A DNA stretch of 11,285 bases from an uncultured Pseudomonadota bacterium. GTDB lineage: Bacteria > Pseudomonadota > Gammaproteobacteria > Burkholderiales > Methylophilaceae. Both the position numbers and the translations under genes were made by a program. The stretch spans positions 1-11,285 of the forward strand of contig CAIOPD010000138.1 in assembly GCA_903860085.1 (NCBI GenBank), given 5' to 3'. Below the pieces are notes generated by a model that saw nothing but the letters and a program-made list of their open reading frames with translations, did no database searches and was not told where the DNA came from. Below, piece by piece: positions 1 to 6,291 of this stretch; position 1 is the first letter of the stretch, and the number at the start of each line of letters is the position of its first letter.

Positions 1-180
1 CGATTTAGGCTACTCTTTAGTAAAATCCCCGAATAAACACAAATCCCTTGATATTAAATCAGCGCCAAGCAAGTTAAGCTGTGCTTTATTGATCTAATTA
101 AAGCGTTTTGACACAGCCTCGACCCTAAGCGGACGGTCATGACGGTCAGAACAATTAAAGTTGCTAACTAATTTAGATAC
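1..180. other. Non-coding left edge, no gene recognised
   Basis: I see no convincing gene on either strand in this stretch. In particular there is no pqqB start downstream of pqqA. The only structure is a 9-bp near-tandem repeat (GACGGTCAT then GACGGTCAG, 132-149) containing the 8-bp palindrome GTCATGAC, preceded at 120-135 by the motif CGACCCTAAGCGGACG, which has a near copy at 499-513. Confidence 0.5.
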
Positions 181-210
181 AAAAAAAGCCTACTCATTTC
201 TGAATAGGCT
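181..210 (-). terminator. Intrinsic terminator of pqqA
   Basis: Read on the minus strand, AGCCTATTC and GAGTAGGCT pair as a 9-bp stem (one G-U) around a 6-nt loop and are followed directly by seven T residues. It begins 19 bp after the pqqA stop codon, so the transcript from pqqA should end here rather than continue into a pqqBCDE cluster. Confidence 0.85.
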
Positions 211-229
211 ATTTATTCGGTAAGGCAGA

Positions 230-301
230 TTACTTGTTCATTACGTACATTGTAACTTCAAAGCCAAAACGCATTTCTGTAGCTGCTGGTGTAGTCCACA
301 T
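230..301 (-). CDS. pqqA: Coenzyme PQQ precursor peptide PqqA
   Basis: This 23-residue peptide is the ribosomally made substrate for pyrroloquinoline quinone synthesis. PqqE, with the chaperone PqqD, cross-links a conserved Glu and Tyr, which become the PQQ skeleton. The reading frame starts MWTTP and contains E15-V-T-M-Y19, the diagnostic ExxxY pair, preceded by a RFGFE segment typical of PqqA; the 23-codon length is normal for the family. A good ribosome-binding site (GGAGA) lies 7 nt upstream of the ATG. A terminator follows immediately and no pqqB is adjacent, so this is a stand-alone copy. The biosynthetic genes, and possibly further pqqA copies, must lie elsewhere. The neighbouring divergent mxaD-like gene fits a role in supplying cofactor for methanol dehydrogenase. 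Identification by motif is firm; the claim that it is a solitary transcription unit is inference. Confidence 0.93.
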   Translation of the reverse strand: MWTTPAATEMRFGFEVTMYVMNK

Positions 302-329
302 AATAATTCTCCAAAGTCTTTAACTGGTT

Positions 330-351
330 GAACAGACAACATGTCTTGTTC
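330..351 (-). repeat. Imperfect inverted repeat in the pqqA leader
   Basis: On the minus strand GAAC-AGACA pairs with TGTCT-GTTC around a 3-nt loop, interrupted by a single bulged base. It begins about 29 nt upstream of the pqqA start codon. It could be a leader-RNA hairpin or a regulator-binding site; the sequence alone does not decide, and no U-run follows it, so it is not a simple terminator. Confidence 0.4.
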
Positions 352-584
352 GTATGAGTTCATTATGAGCTGACTGTAAAACTTAACGCTATTAATCTTC
401 ATGAATGCCGGCTAAGTAAAATCATTGAAGAAATATACTTTGCTGAGACATCACAAACGATATTTTTTCATAAAGCAGACACTTAATTTAGTCACTTCCG
501 ACCCAAGCGGACGATAAATATATCTTTGAGACATATTATTTAAAAATAAGTTGAACTAATTCTTATAGAAACTTACTTAATCTA

Positions 585-600
585 TATACCGTACGGTATA
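585..600 (+). promoter_or_regulatory. Perfect 16-bp palindrome, likely operator of the mxaD-like gene
   Basis: TATACCGTACGGTATA is an exact inverted repeat ending 25 bp before the start codon. A TATATA box (583-588) that could serve as a -10 overlaps its left half, so a bound dimer would block transcription initiation. The layout and the ACCGTACGGT core resemble operators of TetR-type repressors, but no regulator gene is visible in the window, so the binding protein is unknown. Confidence 0.6.
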
Positions 601-625
601 CATATAAAAATAAAGGGAATAACAA

Positions 626-1147
626 ATGAAATACAATTTATTACTTGCTTCATTATTAGCAACTTCAGCATTCAACGCATTTGCGGATGAAGCAAAGAGC
701 CTTGCAGCTCATGAAGAAGTAACTATCAACGCACCTGCTGCAAAAGTATGGACTACAGTAAGCAACTTCAATGACTTAGGTGCATGGCATCCAGCTGTCA
801 AGTCAACAGAAATCGTTAGTGGTACTAACAATAAAGTTGGTGCAGAGCGTTTATTAACATTGCAAGATGGTGGCACTATCAAAGAAAAGTTGTTAGCTTA
901 TAGCGCAAAAAAACACAGCTTTAAATACTCAATTATTGAAGGTGTACTACCTGTATCAAGCTATGTTTCAACCGTAAGCGTAAAAGCGCAAGGTAAAGAC
1001 AAAACTTTAGTAGTCTGGACAGGTACATTCAATCGTAAAGATACTGCACCCACTCCAGCTGCGGGCCAAGATGACGAATCAGCAGTTAAAACGATGACTA
1101 GCGTTTATCGTGGTGGTTTAGATAATCTTAAGAAAATATCAGAATAA
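626..1147 (+). CDS. mxaD: MxaD-like periplasmic SRPBCC protein
   Basis: The protein has 173 residues. Residues 1-21 form a signal peptide (MKYN start, hydrophobic core, cleavage after AFA before DEAKS), and the mature part is one SRPBCC/polyketide-cyclase-like domain. The pattern of segments W-HP-AV (about 54-58), LTLQDGG, IKEKL-Y, LPVSSY and VVWTGTF-R, and the ending VYRGGLDNL, matches what I recall of MxaD from methylotrophs. MxaD is a periplasmic protein reported to assist electron transfer between methanol dehydrogenase and cytochrome cL. A ribosome-binding site AAGGGA sits just upstream of the ATG. The gene is a single transcription unit: palindromic operator in front, strong terminator behind, pqqA divergent on its other side. 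Membership of the SRPBCC superfamily is near certain; the MxaD assignment rests on pattern recall plus the pqqA neighbour, so a general lipid- or small-ligand-binding START-like protein remains possible. Confidence 0.72.
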   Translation: MKYNLLLASLLATSAFNAFADEAKSLAAHEEVTINAPAAKVWTTVSNFNDLGAWHPAVKSTEIVSGTNNKVGAERLLTLQDGGTIKEKLLAYSAKKHSFKYSIIEGVLPVSSYVSTVSVKAQGKDKTLVVWTGTFNRKDTAPTPAAGQDDESAVKTMTSVYRGGLDNLKKISE

Positions 1148-1161
1148 GTTTAAATGACTAG

Positions 1162-1186
1162 AAAAGGCGCTTTAGGCGCCTTTTTT
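1162..1186 (+). terminator. Intrinsic terminator of the mxaD-like gene
   Basis: AAAAGGCGC and GCGCCTTTT form a perfect 9-bp stem around the loop TTTAG, running into six T residues. It starts 15 bp after the stop codon and closes the transcription unit. Confidence 0.93.
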
Positions 1187-1334
1187 CAATTAAAGACCAC
1201 AATACTTTATTTAAGATAGTTATCACTTTTATTGCCTGCAAACGCTTAAGACATTTAATTTACCAAAGTTAATTTTTATTTCAGAATTTCATGAAAATAT
1301 ACTTTTTTTGGGCGGCTGCCACGTGCCAGTAGTG

Positions 1335-1562
1335 CTATTTTTTATTAGGTGTTACCTCATCCACGCCATTTCCAATAATGCCACCAATAGCAGCACCACC
1401 AACCGTACCTAAGGTACTGCCTCCAGTCAAAACTGCTCCAGCTAGACCGCCAACAGCTGCGCCTGCAGCTGCATTATTTTGTCGTGTTGATAAATTTGAA
1501 CACCCACTCAAGACTATGAATAAACCAAGGAGGGCGGTAATTAATGATTTTTTGCAACGCAT
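1335..1562 (-). CDS. Small glycine-zipper outer-membrane lipoprotein
   Basis: This 75-residue protein has a lipoprotein signal: a basic n-region (MRCKKS), a hydrophobic core, then the lipobox L-S-G-C with the lipidated Cys at residue 21. From about residue 30 to 66 it is rich in Gly and Ala with repeated GxxxG spacing (GAAVGGLAG, GGAAIGGIIG), the mark of glycine-zipper membrane-inserting segments as in OsmB and related envelope-stress lipoproteins. The short C-terminus is polar (VDEVTPNKK). The ribosome-binding site GGAGAG lies about 6 nt before the ATG, supporting this start. It is transcribed alone, away from groEL. Family-level recognition is good; its exact role (often osmotic or envelope stress) is not shown by the sequence. 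Confidence 0.8.
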   Translation of the reverse strand: MRCKKSLITALLGLFIVLSGCSNLSTRQNNAAAGAAVGGLAGAVLTGGSTLGTVGGAAIGGIIGNGVDEVTPNKK

Positions 1563-1821
1563 GATAACTCTCCATAATTAACGATTAAAATTAGGATGCA
1601 ACTGCTTATCGTAGTTTGTACTTATAGTTGAGTAGGCGCTTGACCTGTATCAATAAAGTCCAATGAAATAATGCGTTAGGTATACTACGGTCTGGTATGG
1701 CTCGGAAGAGAAGTTTTTAAAGGTCTGCATTGCGAAAATTTTATGTTGATTATCACCAAAGTGAAGATTAGGTAAGGAGTTTTTCTAAATCTATAGCTTC
1801 CTGGTCAATAAACGATAGGCA
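1563..1821. other. Intergenic region between lipoprotein gene and groEL terminator
   Basis: No coding frame, RNA gene or clear promoter can be supported here. It should carry the minus-strand promoter of the lipoprotein gene. A weak, imperfect inverted arrangement around 1680-1697 (ATAC near the left end, GTAT near the right) is the only symmetry noticed and is not convincing. Confidence 0.5.
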
Positions 1822-1853
1822 AAAACAAGCCCCGCAATTGCGGGGCTTGTTTT
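1822..1853 (-). terminator. groESL terminator (perfect 32-bp palindrome)
   Basis: The two halves, AAAACAAGCCCCGCAA and TTGCGGGGCTTGTTTT, are exact reverse complements. In RNA this gives a long GC-rich stem with an AATT loop and a T-run on either strand. It lies about 72 bp beyond the groEL stop codon and is the evident end of the groESL transcript. It is symmetric, so it would also stop plus-strand readthrough into groEL antisense. Confidence 0.93.
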
Positions 1854-1925
1854 ATTGAGAGTGACGAAATCTTAATTTCGTCTTTGCAGCTAACTGCCGT
1901 TAGTTGAAAGTTTGCTGCAACTCAA

Positions 1926-3569
1926 TTACATCATGCCGCCCATGCCGCCCATACCACCCATGTCACCACCGCCCATTGCTGGACCGTCTTCTTTAGGTAA
2001 TTCAGCTACCATACAATCAGTAGTAAGCATTAAACCAGCTACTGATGCAGCATTTTGCAATGCTGAACGCGTTACTTTAGTTGGATCCAGAATACCCATT
2101 TCAATCATATCGCCGTATGTTTCGTTAGCAGCGTTATAGCCATAGTTGTCTTTACCAGCAGCTACGTTGTTTACAACAACTGATGGCTCAACACCTGCAT
2201 TCTGCACGATTTGACGTAATGGTTCTTCAACAGCACGTAACACAATCTTAACGCCAGCATCTTGATCGTGGTTATCGCCTTTTACTTTAGCAATAGCAGC
2301 ACGGGCGCGAATTAAAGCTACGCCACCACCAGCCACAATACCTTCTTCAACTGCTGCACGTGTTGCGTGCAATGCATCTTCAACACGGGCTTTTTTCTCT
2401 TTCATTTCGATTTCAGTTGTTGCGCCCACCTTAATAACTGCAACACCACCAGCTAATTTAGCTACGCGTTCTTGTAGTTTCTCACGGTCGTAGTCGCTAG
2501 AAGCTTCTTCAATTTGAGTTTTGATTTGTGCAATACGTGATTTGATATTAGCTTCAACGCCATGGCCATCAATGATGATTGTGTTTTCTTTACCCACTTC
2601 AATACGTTTAGCTTGACCTAAGTTCTCAAGGGTAACGTTTTCAAGTTTCAAGCCCACTTCTTCAGCAATCACAGTACCGCCAGTTAACATGGCAATATCT
2701 TCTAACATCGCTTTACGGCGATCACCAAAACCAGGCGCTTTAACTGCTGTTGTTTTCAAAATGCCGCGGATATTATTCACAACTAGTGTCGCTAGAGCTT
2801 CACCATCAACATCTTCAGCAATAATTAATAATGGACGACCTGATTTAGCTACCTGCTCTAAAGTTGGTAATAAATCGCGAATGTTTGAGATTTTTTTATC
2901 ATGCAACAATACATATGGGTTATCTAACAATGCAATTTGACGTTCTTGATTGTTGATAAAGTAAGGAGATAAGTAGCCACGGTCAAACTGCATACCTTCA
3001 ACTACATCTAACTCGCTTTCTAAGCCTGAACCGTCTTCAACAGTAATCACACCTTCTTTGCCTACTTTGTCCATTGCATCTGCAATGATTTTGCCGATAG
3101 CTTCATCTGAGTTTGCTGAAATAGAGCCAACTTGAGCGATTTCTTTACTGGTAGTACATGGTTTTGATTGTGCTTTTAAGTCTGCAATGGCTGCAGCTAC
3201 TGCTTTATCAATACCACGTTTTAAATCCATAGGGTTCATACCAGCAGCAACTGATTTCATGCCTTCGCGAATAATTGCTTGGGCCAGAACTGTCGCTGTT
3301 GTTGTGCCGTCACCAGCGATATCAGAAGTTTTTGAAGCCACTTCTTTTACCATTTGAGCACCCATGTTTTCAAATCTGTCTTTCAATTCAATTTCTTTAG
3401 CGACAGAAACGCCATCTTTAGTGATGGTTGGTGCGCCAAATGAGCGCTCTAACACTACGTTGCGGCCTTTAGGACCTAAAGTAACTTTAACGGCGTTAGC
3501 TAGAATATTTACACCGTTAGTCATTTTTTGGCGAACTTCGTCGCCGAATCTTACGTCTTTTGCTGCCAT
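1926..3569 (-). CDS. groEL: Chaperonin GroEL (60 kDa subunit)
   Basis: This ATP-driven 14-mer chaperonin subunit folds cytosolic proteins with GroES. The 547-residue length equals the usual size. Family signatures are all present: the nucleotide-phosphate loop T30-LGPKGRN, the catalytic GDGTTT motif with D87, the EDALHATRAA segment with the second ATPase Asp, the VEEGIVAGGGVAL stretch, and the flexible C-terminal GGM repeat tail (GGGDMGGMGGMGGMM), which lines the cavity floor. The ribosome-binding site AGGAGA lies upstream of the ATG at 3569. It is the second gene of the groES-groEL operon, with a 62-bp gap after groES, and ends at a strong palindromic terminator. Nothing is truncated or unusual. 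Confidence 0.99.
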   Translation of the reverse strand: MAAKDVRFGDEVRQKMTNGVNILANAVKVTLGPKGRNVVLERSFGAPTITKDGVSVAKEIELKDRFENMGAQMVKEVASKTSDIAGDGTTTATVLAQAIIREGMKSVAAGMNPMDLKRGIDKAVAAAIADLKAQSKPCTTSKEIAQVGSISANSDEAIGKIIADAMDKVGKEGVITVEDGSGLESELDVVEGMQFDRGYLSPYFINNQERQIALLDNPYVLLHDKKISNIRDLLPTLEQVAKSGRPLLIIAEDVDGEALATLVVNNIRGILKTTAVKAPGFGDRRKAMLEDIAMLTGGTVIAEEVGLKLENVTLENLGQAKRIEVGKENTIIIDGHGVEANIKSRIAQIKTQIEEASSDYDREKLQERVAKLAGGVAVIKVGATTEIEMKEKKARVEDALHATRAAVEEGIVAGGGVALIRARAAIAKVKGDNHDQDAGVKIVLRAVEEPLRQIVQNAGVEPSVVVNNVAAGKDNYGYNAANETYGDMIEMGILDPTKVTRSALQNAASVAGLMLTTDCMVAELPKEDGPAMGGGDMGGMGGMGGMM

Positions 3570-3631
3570 CTTAAATTCTCCTGATAGTTCTTAATTTGAT
3601 TGAATATAAATCAAGCTATAAATTTGTTGAA

Positions 3632-3919
3632 TTATTCAACAATCGCCATGATGTCTTCTTCACGCATCACTAGTAACTCTTCGCCATCGACCTTAACGGT
3701 TTGGCCAGCATATTTGCCGAATAATACTTTGTCGCCGACTTTAACGTCTAAAGCGATCAGCTTGCCACTGTCATCTCTTTTGCCTGAACCAATAGCTTGG
3801 ATTACGCCTTGGTCCGGTTTTTCTGTTGCGCTATCAGGAATAACAATGCCTGATGCAGTTGTACGCTCTTCTTCAGAACGTTTAACAATTACGCGGTCGT
3901 GTAAAGGACGAATTTTCAT
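3632..3919 (-). CDS. groES: Co-chaperonin GroES (10 kDa subunit)
   Basis: GroES is the heptameric lid of the GroEL chamber. The 95-residue protein begins MKIRPLHDRVIVKR, the standard GroES start; the mobile loop that contacts GroEL is EERTTASGIVIPDSATEK (about 17-34), and the C-terminus ends EEDIMAIVE. The frame is open nine codons further upstream (to 3946), but that extension (MSFNFW) is not GroES-like. GGAG sits 7 nt before the ATG at 3919, so the shorter start is chosen. It is the first gene of the operon, preceded by a leader of about 150 nt, a CIRCE operator and a sigma-32 promoter. Confidence 0.98.
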   Translation of the reverse strand: MKIRPLHDRVIVKRSEEERTTASGIVIPDSATEKPDQGVIQAIGSGKRDDSGKLIALDVKVGDKVLFGKYAGQTVKVDGEELLVMREEDIMAIVE

Positions 3920-4049
3920 ACGATTTCTCCAAAAATTAAATGACACAAACTAATTAAGCTACTTAAATATTTAACAAAACTCAATCAAATGAGAGTTATG
4001 CGGTTGTATTGCAAATGGGAATACTTCACCATTCAGAGCGAGCGCAATT

Positions 4050-4076
4050 TTAGCACTCAAACCTATAGAGTGCTAG
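4050..4076 (-). promoter_or_regulatory. CIRCE operator (HrcA binding site)
   Basis: The arms TTAGCACTC (4050-4058) and GAGTGCTAG (4068-4076) are separated by exactly 9 nt. This equals the CIRCE consensus TTAGCACTC-N9-GAGTGCTAA except for the last base. CIRCE is bound by the repressor HrcA, whose folding depends on GroEL, giving feedback control of chaperonin level. It covers the predicted transcription start of the adjacent sigma-32 promoter. Confidence 0.95.
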
Positions 4077-4104
4077 TGATGGGGTCATAGCTTGTTATTT
4101 CAAG
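4077..4104 (-). promoter_or_regulatory. Sigma-32 (RpoH) heat-shock promoter of groESL
   Basis: On the minus strand the -35 element CTTGAA (4099-4104) and the -10 element CCCCATCA (4077-4084) are 14 nt apart, agreeing with the RpoH consensus (CTTGAA, 13-15 nt, CCCCATnT). Transcription would start at about 4070, inside the CIRCE operator, giving a leader of about 150 nt before groES. The two signals together indicate combined RpoH activation and HrcA repression. Confidence 0.88.
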
Positions 4105-4236
4105 AGCGCATCTATAAAAAAAGTCGCTTAAGAGTGCTTGTAATGAAGGATTATTGGGGTTTATATTGGATTTGATAGTGGAAATTATTTGTCAAAAACC
4201 TTATGCTGTATAACAACTATTTAGCGAAGTCCGCAC

Positions 4237-4791
4237 ATGAAACAAAATGAATCAGCGATTGAACAAATCAACCTTGGCTATAACGACCAAGAAGATCGTT
4301 TATTGCTGAAGCTAGGGCTTGCGGATCAGTCAGAGATTGCGGTATGGATTACTCGTCGTATTTGTAAAATAATGTCTGAGTTACTGCAAAATAGAGTAGG
4401 GCAACAAGTCGCTAGCGCCCAAGAGTTAGTTTCATCGCCAATACTGAATAGTAAAAATCAAGCCATAGAGAGTTTTGCACGAGAAGCAGCCGAACAAGAA
4501 TCTAAGCAGCACATGGACTTTAAATCAGTGTATATGACAGACCGAGAATCAAGATCTGACCAACCGCTAATCGCAATGCAATGTGTGATTGCTAGCGCCG
4601 AAGGCCAACCATCCCAGTTAGAGTTACACTGCCAAAATGGACAAACTGTAAAAATGGCACTCACTTCAGAACTGGTGCAGGCTGTGCTTAGTATGGTGCA
4701 ACTTTCAACTCGCGAAGCTGGGTGGGATTTGCCAAAATCGGCGAACAATACACAAGCCGACGTAATCTCAACTCAGCAAGTGTTACATTAA
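4237..4791 (+). CDS. Conserved-looking cytoplasmic protein, function unknown
   Basis: I do not recognise this 184-residue protein. It has no signal peptide or membrane segment. The N-terminal part (7-50) alternates a beta-like stretch (INLGYNDQEDRLLLKLGL) with a helix beginning E33-IAVWITRRICKIM. A Gln/Glu/Ala/Ser-rich probable linker follows (about 52-98). The C-terminal part (110-165) again looks beta then helical (LIAMQCVIAS, QLELHCQNG, then TSELVQAVLSMVQL) and ends near W163-DL. The residues look like a real cytosolic fold rather than a chance frame, and the stop codon is only 3 bp from the start of the following aldo/keto reductase, so the two are probably translated together. No good ribosome-binding site precedes the ATG; a TATAAC box at 4209-4214 could be a -10 element, but its TTGTCA partner is spaced only 14 nt away. 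Confidence 0.8.
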   Translation: MKQNESAIEQINLGYNDQEDRLLLKLGLADQSEIAVWITRRICKIMSELLQNRVGQQVASAQELVSSPILNSKNQAIESFAREAAEQESKQHMDFKSVYMTDRESRSDQPLIAMQCVIASAEGQPSQLELHCQNGQTVKMALTSELVQAVLSMVQLSTREAGWDLPKSANNTQADVISTQQVLH

Positions 4792-4794
4792 GTC

Positions 4795-5865
4795 ATGGAA
4801 TACCGTCAATTAGGAAATACCAATCTTAAAGTCTCAGCAGTTTGTTTGGGCACTATGACTTACGGAGACCAAAATACCGAAGCCGATGCGCACGAGCAGT
4901 TAGACTATGCGCTAGCGCAAGGTGTTAATTTTATTGATACCGCAGAGATGTACCCTGTGCCACCCAAGGCAGAAACCTATACTCGCACTGAAACCATGGT
5001 AGGCACTTGGCTTAAAAAACAAGCGCGTGACCAGATTGTTTTGGGTGGAAAAGTTGCCGGTCCACGCCGTGGAATGCATTGGATACGCGGTGGCCCCCCC
5101 TCTTTAGATCGAGTCAACATTCGTGCTGCGATTGAATGTTCGCTAAAACGTCTGCAAACAGACTATATAGATGTCTATCAACTGCATTGGCCCGAGCGTA
5201 ATGTGCCGATGTTTGGACAGTATCTATTTGATCCGGCCAATGAATATGTGTCTGGTATTTACCAGCAGGGCGAACAGCATGCTTGGGTGTCAATACAAAA
5301 TCAGCTGGAAACGCTGGCCGAATTAATTCAAGAAGGCAAAGTGCGTTATATTGGCCTTTCTAATGAGCAGCCATGGGGTGTGATGGAGTTTTTACGTATT
5401 GCCAAAGAGTATAATCTGCCAACTATCGCCAGCGTGCAGAACTGCTACAACCTGATTAATCGCGGTATGGAATTTGGTATGTCTGAAGTGTTATGCCGTG
5501 AAAATGTAAGCTTGCTTGCCTATTCTCCATTAGCCTTTGGCCATTTAACAGCTAAATATATAGATGATCCTGCTGCTAAAGGGCGCGTAACGCAATTTTT
5601 GGGGTATGCACAACGCTACAAGAAGCCTAATGTGGTTCCGGCTAGCACTGCATATGCCAAGCTGGCGAGACAGTATGGTCTGACACCAACGCAAATGGCA
5701 TTATCCTTTGTCTATCACCGATGGTTTGTCACCAGCACTATCATTGGCGCTACCACCATGGGGCAGCTAAAAGATAATATAGACGCATGGCAAGTTAAAT
5801 TGTCGCCAGAAGTCATGCAGGAAATTGAGCTACTGCATTTGACCATGATGAATCCAGCGCCTTAA
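4795..5865 (+). CDS. tas: NADP(H)-dependent aldo/keto reductase, Tas family
   Basis: The 356 residues form an aldo/keto reductase TIM barrel, which reduces carbonyls with NADPH in the cytosol. The catalytic tetrad can be placed: D48 and Y53 in FIDTAEMYPVPP, K86 in VLGGKVAG, H131 in YQLHWPER. The N-terminal pattern GTMTYGDQNTEADAHEQLDYA and the MYPVPP segment are hallmarks of E. coli Tas, and the C-terminus (IIGATTMGQLKDNI, then a Pro-Ala-Pro end) also fits. The physiological substrate of Tas proteins is not settled; E. coli Tas was found through complementation of tyrosine auxotrophy. It starts 3 bp after the unknown 184-aa gene, implying a two-gene operon. A T-rich 52-bp gap separates it from the next gene; no stem-loop terminator is visible there. 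Confidence 0.93.
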   Translation: MEYRQLGNTNLKVSAVCLGTMTYGDQNTEADAHEQLDYALAQGVNFIDTAEMYPVPPKAETYTRTETMVGTWLKKQARDQIVLGGKVAGPRRGMHWIRGGPPSLDRVNIRAAIECSLKRLQTDYIDVYQLHWPERNVPMFGQYLFDPANEYVSGIYQQGEQHAWVSIQNQLETLAELIQEGKVRYIGLSNEQPWGVMEFLRIAKEYNLPTIASVQNCYNLINRGMEFGMSEVLCRENVSLLAYSPLAFGHLTAKYIDDPAAKGRVTQFLGYAQRYKKPNVVPASTAYAKLARQYGLTPTQMALSFVYHRWFVTSTIIGATTMGQLKDNIDAWQVKLSPEVMQEIELLHLTMMNPAP

Positions 5866-5917
5866 ATAAGCGATGTATTAATTTTTTTAATATTTTTTAA
5901 TTGTAAAGAAAGTATCT

Positions 5918-6259
5918 ATGAGCGATTTACCTAAGTGTCCGTTATGCAGTTCCGAATTCACCTACGAAGATGGTGATCAATATGTTTGCCCTGAGTGTGC
6001 GCATGAATGGCCCAAAGCTGGCGCTTCCGAAAGTGCCGATGATGCGCGTGTAATTCGCGACTCCAACGGCAATGTATTGCAAGATGGCGATACCGTTACC
6101 GTGATTAAAGATCTTAAAGTCAAAGGGTCATCGTTGGTAGTAAAAGTCGGTACCAAAGTCAAAAACATCCGACTAGTAGATGGTGATCATGACATTGATT
6201 GTAAAATTGACGGCATCGGAGCCATGAAGCTAAAGTCTGAGTTCGTGAAGAAAGCCTAA
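5918..6259 (+). CDS. yjdM: YjdM/PhnA-family zinc-ribbon protein
   Basis: The 113 residues begin with a zinc ribbon: C7-x2-C10 and C24-x2-C27, followed by a HEW tripeptide. A compact PhnA C-terminal domain follows (IRDSNGNVLQDGDTVTVIKDLKVKG..., then KVKNIRLVDGDHDIDCKIDG and FVKKA). This is the small family named PhnA after its position next to the E. coli phosphonate operon; it is not phosphonoacetate hydrolase, and its biochemical function is not established. Length agrees with E. coli YjdM (about 111 aa). The upstream AAGAAAG can serve as ribosome-binding site. It lies 32 bp ahead of bioA and may be co-transcribed with it. Confidence 0.93.
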   Translation: MSDLPKCPLCSSEFTYEDGDQYVCPECAHEWPKAGASESADDARVIRDSNGNVLQDGDTVTVIKDLKVKGSSLVVKVGTKVKNIRLVDGDHDIDCKIDGIGAMKLKSEFVKKA

Positions 6260-6291
6260 AGTTAACACCTGATAGCAGCGCGTTATCCATT

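Larger units (their letters stand above)
302..625. other. Divergent intergenic region pqqA / mxaD-like
   Basis: This 324-bp AT-rich region must hold the promoters of both divergent genes. Visible elements are the pqqA ribosome-binding site, an imperfect inverted repeat at 330-351, a copy of the CGACCC-AAGCGGACG motif at 499-513, and a 16-bp palindrome at 585-600. No additional coding frame is convincing, and I cannot place a confident -35/-10 pair for pqqA. Confidence 0.6.

Noticed and set aside
1300..1334. Possible terminator after the lipoprotein gene near the CACGTG motif
   Set aside because: The symmetry is broken by mismatches and no stable stem with a proper loop precedes the A/T run, so no terminator is claimed.
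1378..1581. Plus-strand Pro/Ala-rich open frame opposite the glycine-zipper lipoprotein
   Set aside because: It is the antisense image of the Gly/Ala-rich coding sequence, with no ribosome-binding site or family likeness. The minus-strand gene has a lipobox and a good start.
1926..1975. Tandem GGM-coding repeat as a DNA repeat element
   Set aside because: It encodes the normal C-terminal GGM tail of GroEL and needs no other explanation.
3920..3946. Nine-codon N-terminal extension of GroES
   Set aside because: GroES proteins begin at MKIRPLHDR, and the GGAG ribosome-binding site is correctly spaced from the inner ATG, so the upstream Met is not used.
3600..3953. Plus-strand open frame covering groES
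   Set aside because: It is the antisense shadow of a certain gene. Its composition (Ser/Thr/Pro-rich) has no domain pattern, and it reads through the groES-groEL junction.
4132..4139. Possible second CIRCE half-site (GAGTGCTT)
   Set aside because: No inverted partner lies 9 nt away, and the match is only one half; probably chance.
4189..4214. Promoter TTGTCA / TATAAC for the 184-aa gene
   Set aside because: The spacer is 14 nt, too short for a standard sigma-70 promoter; noted in the gene entry but not called.
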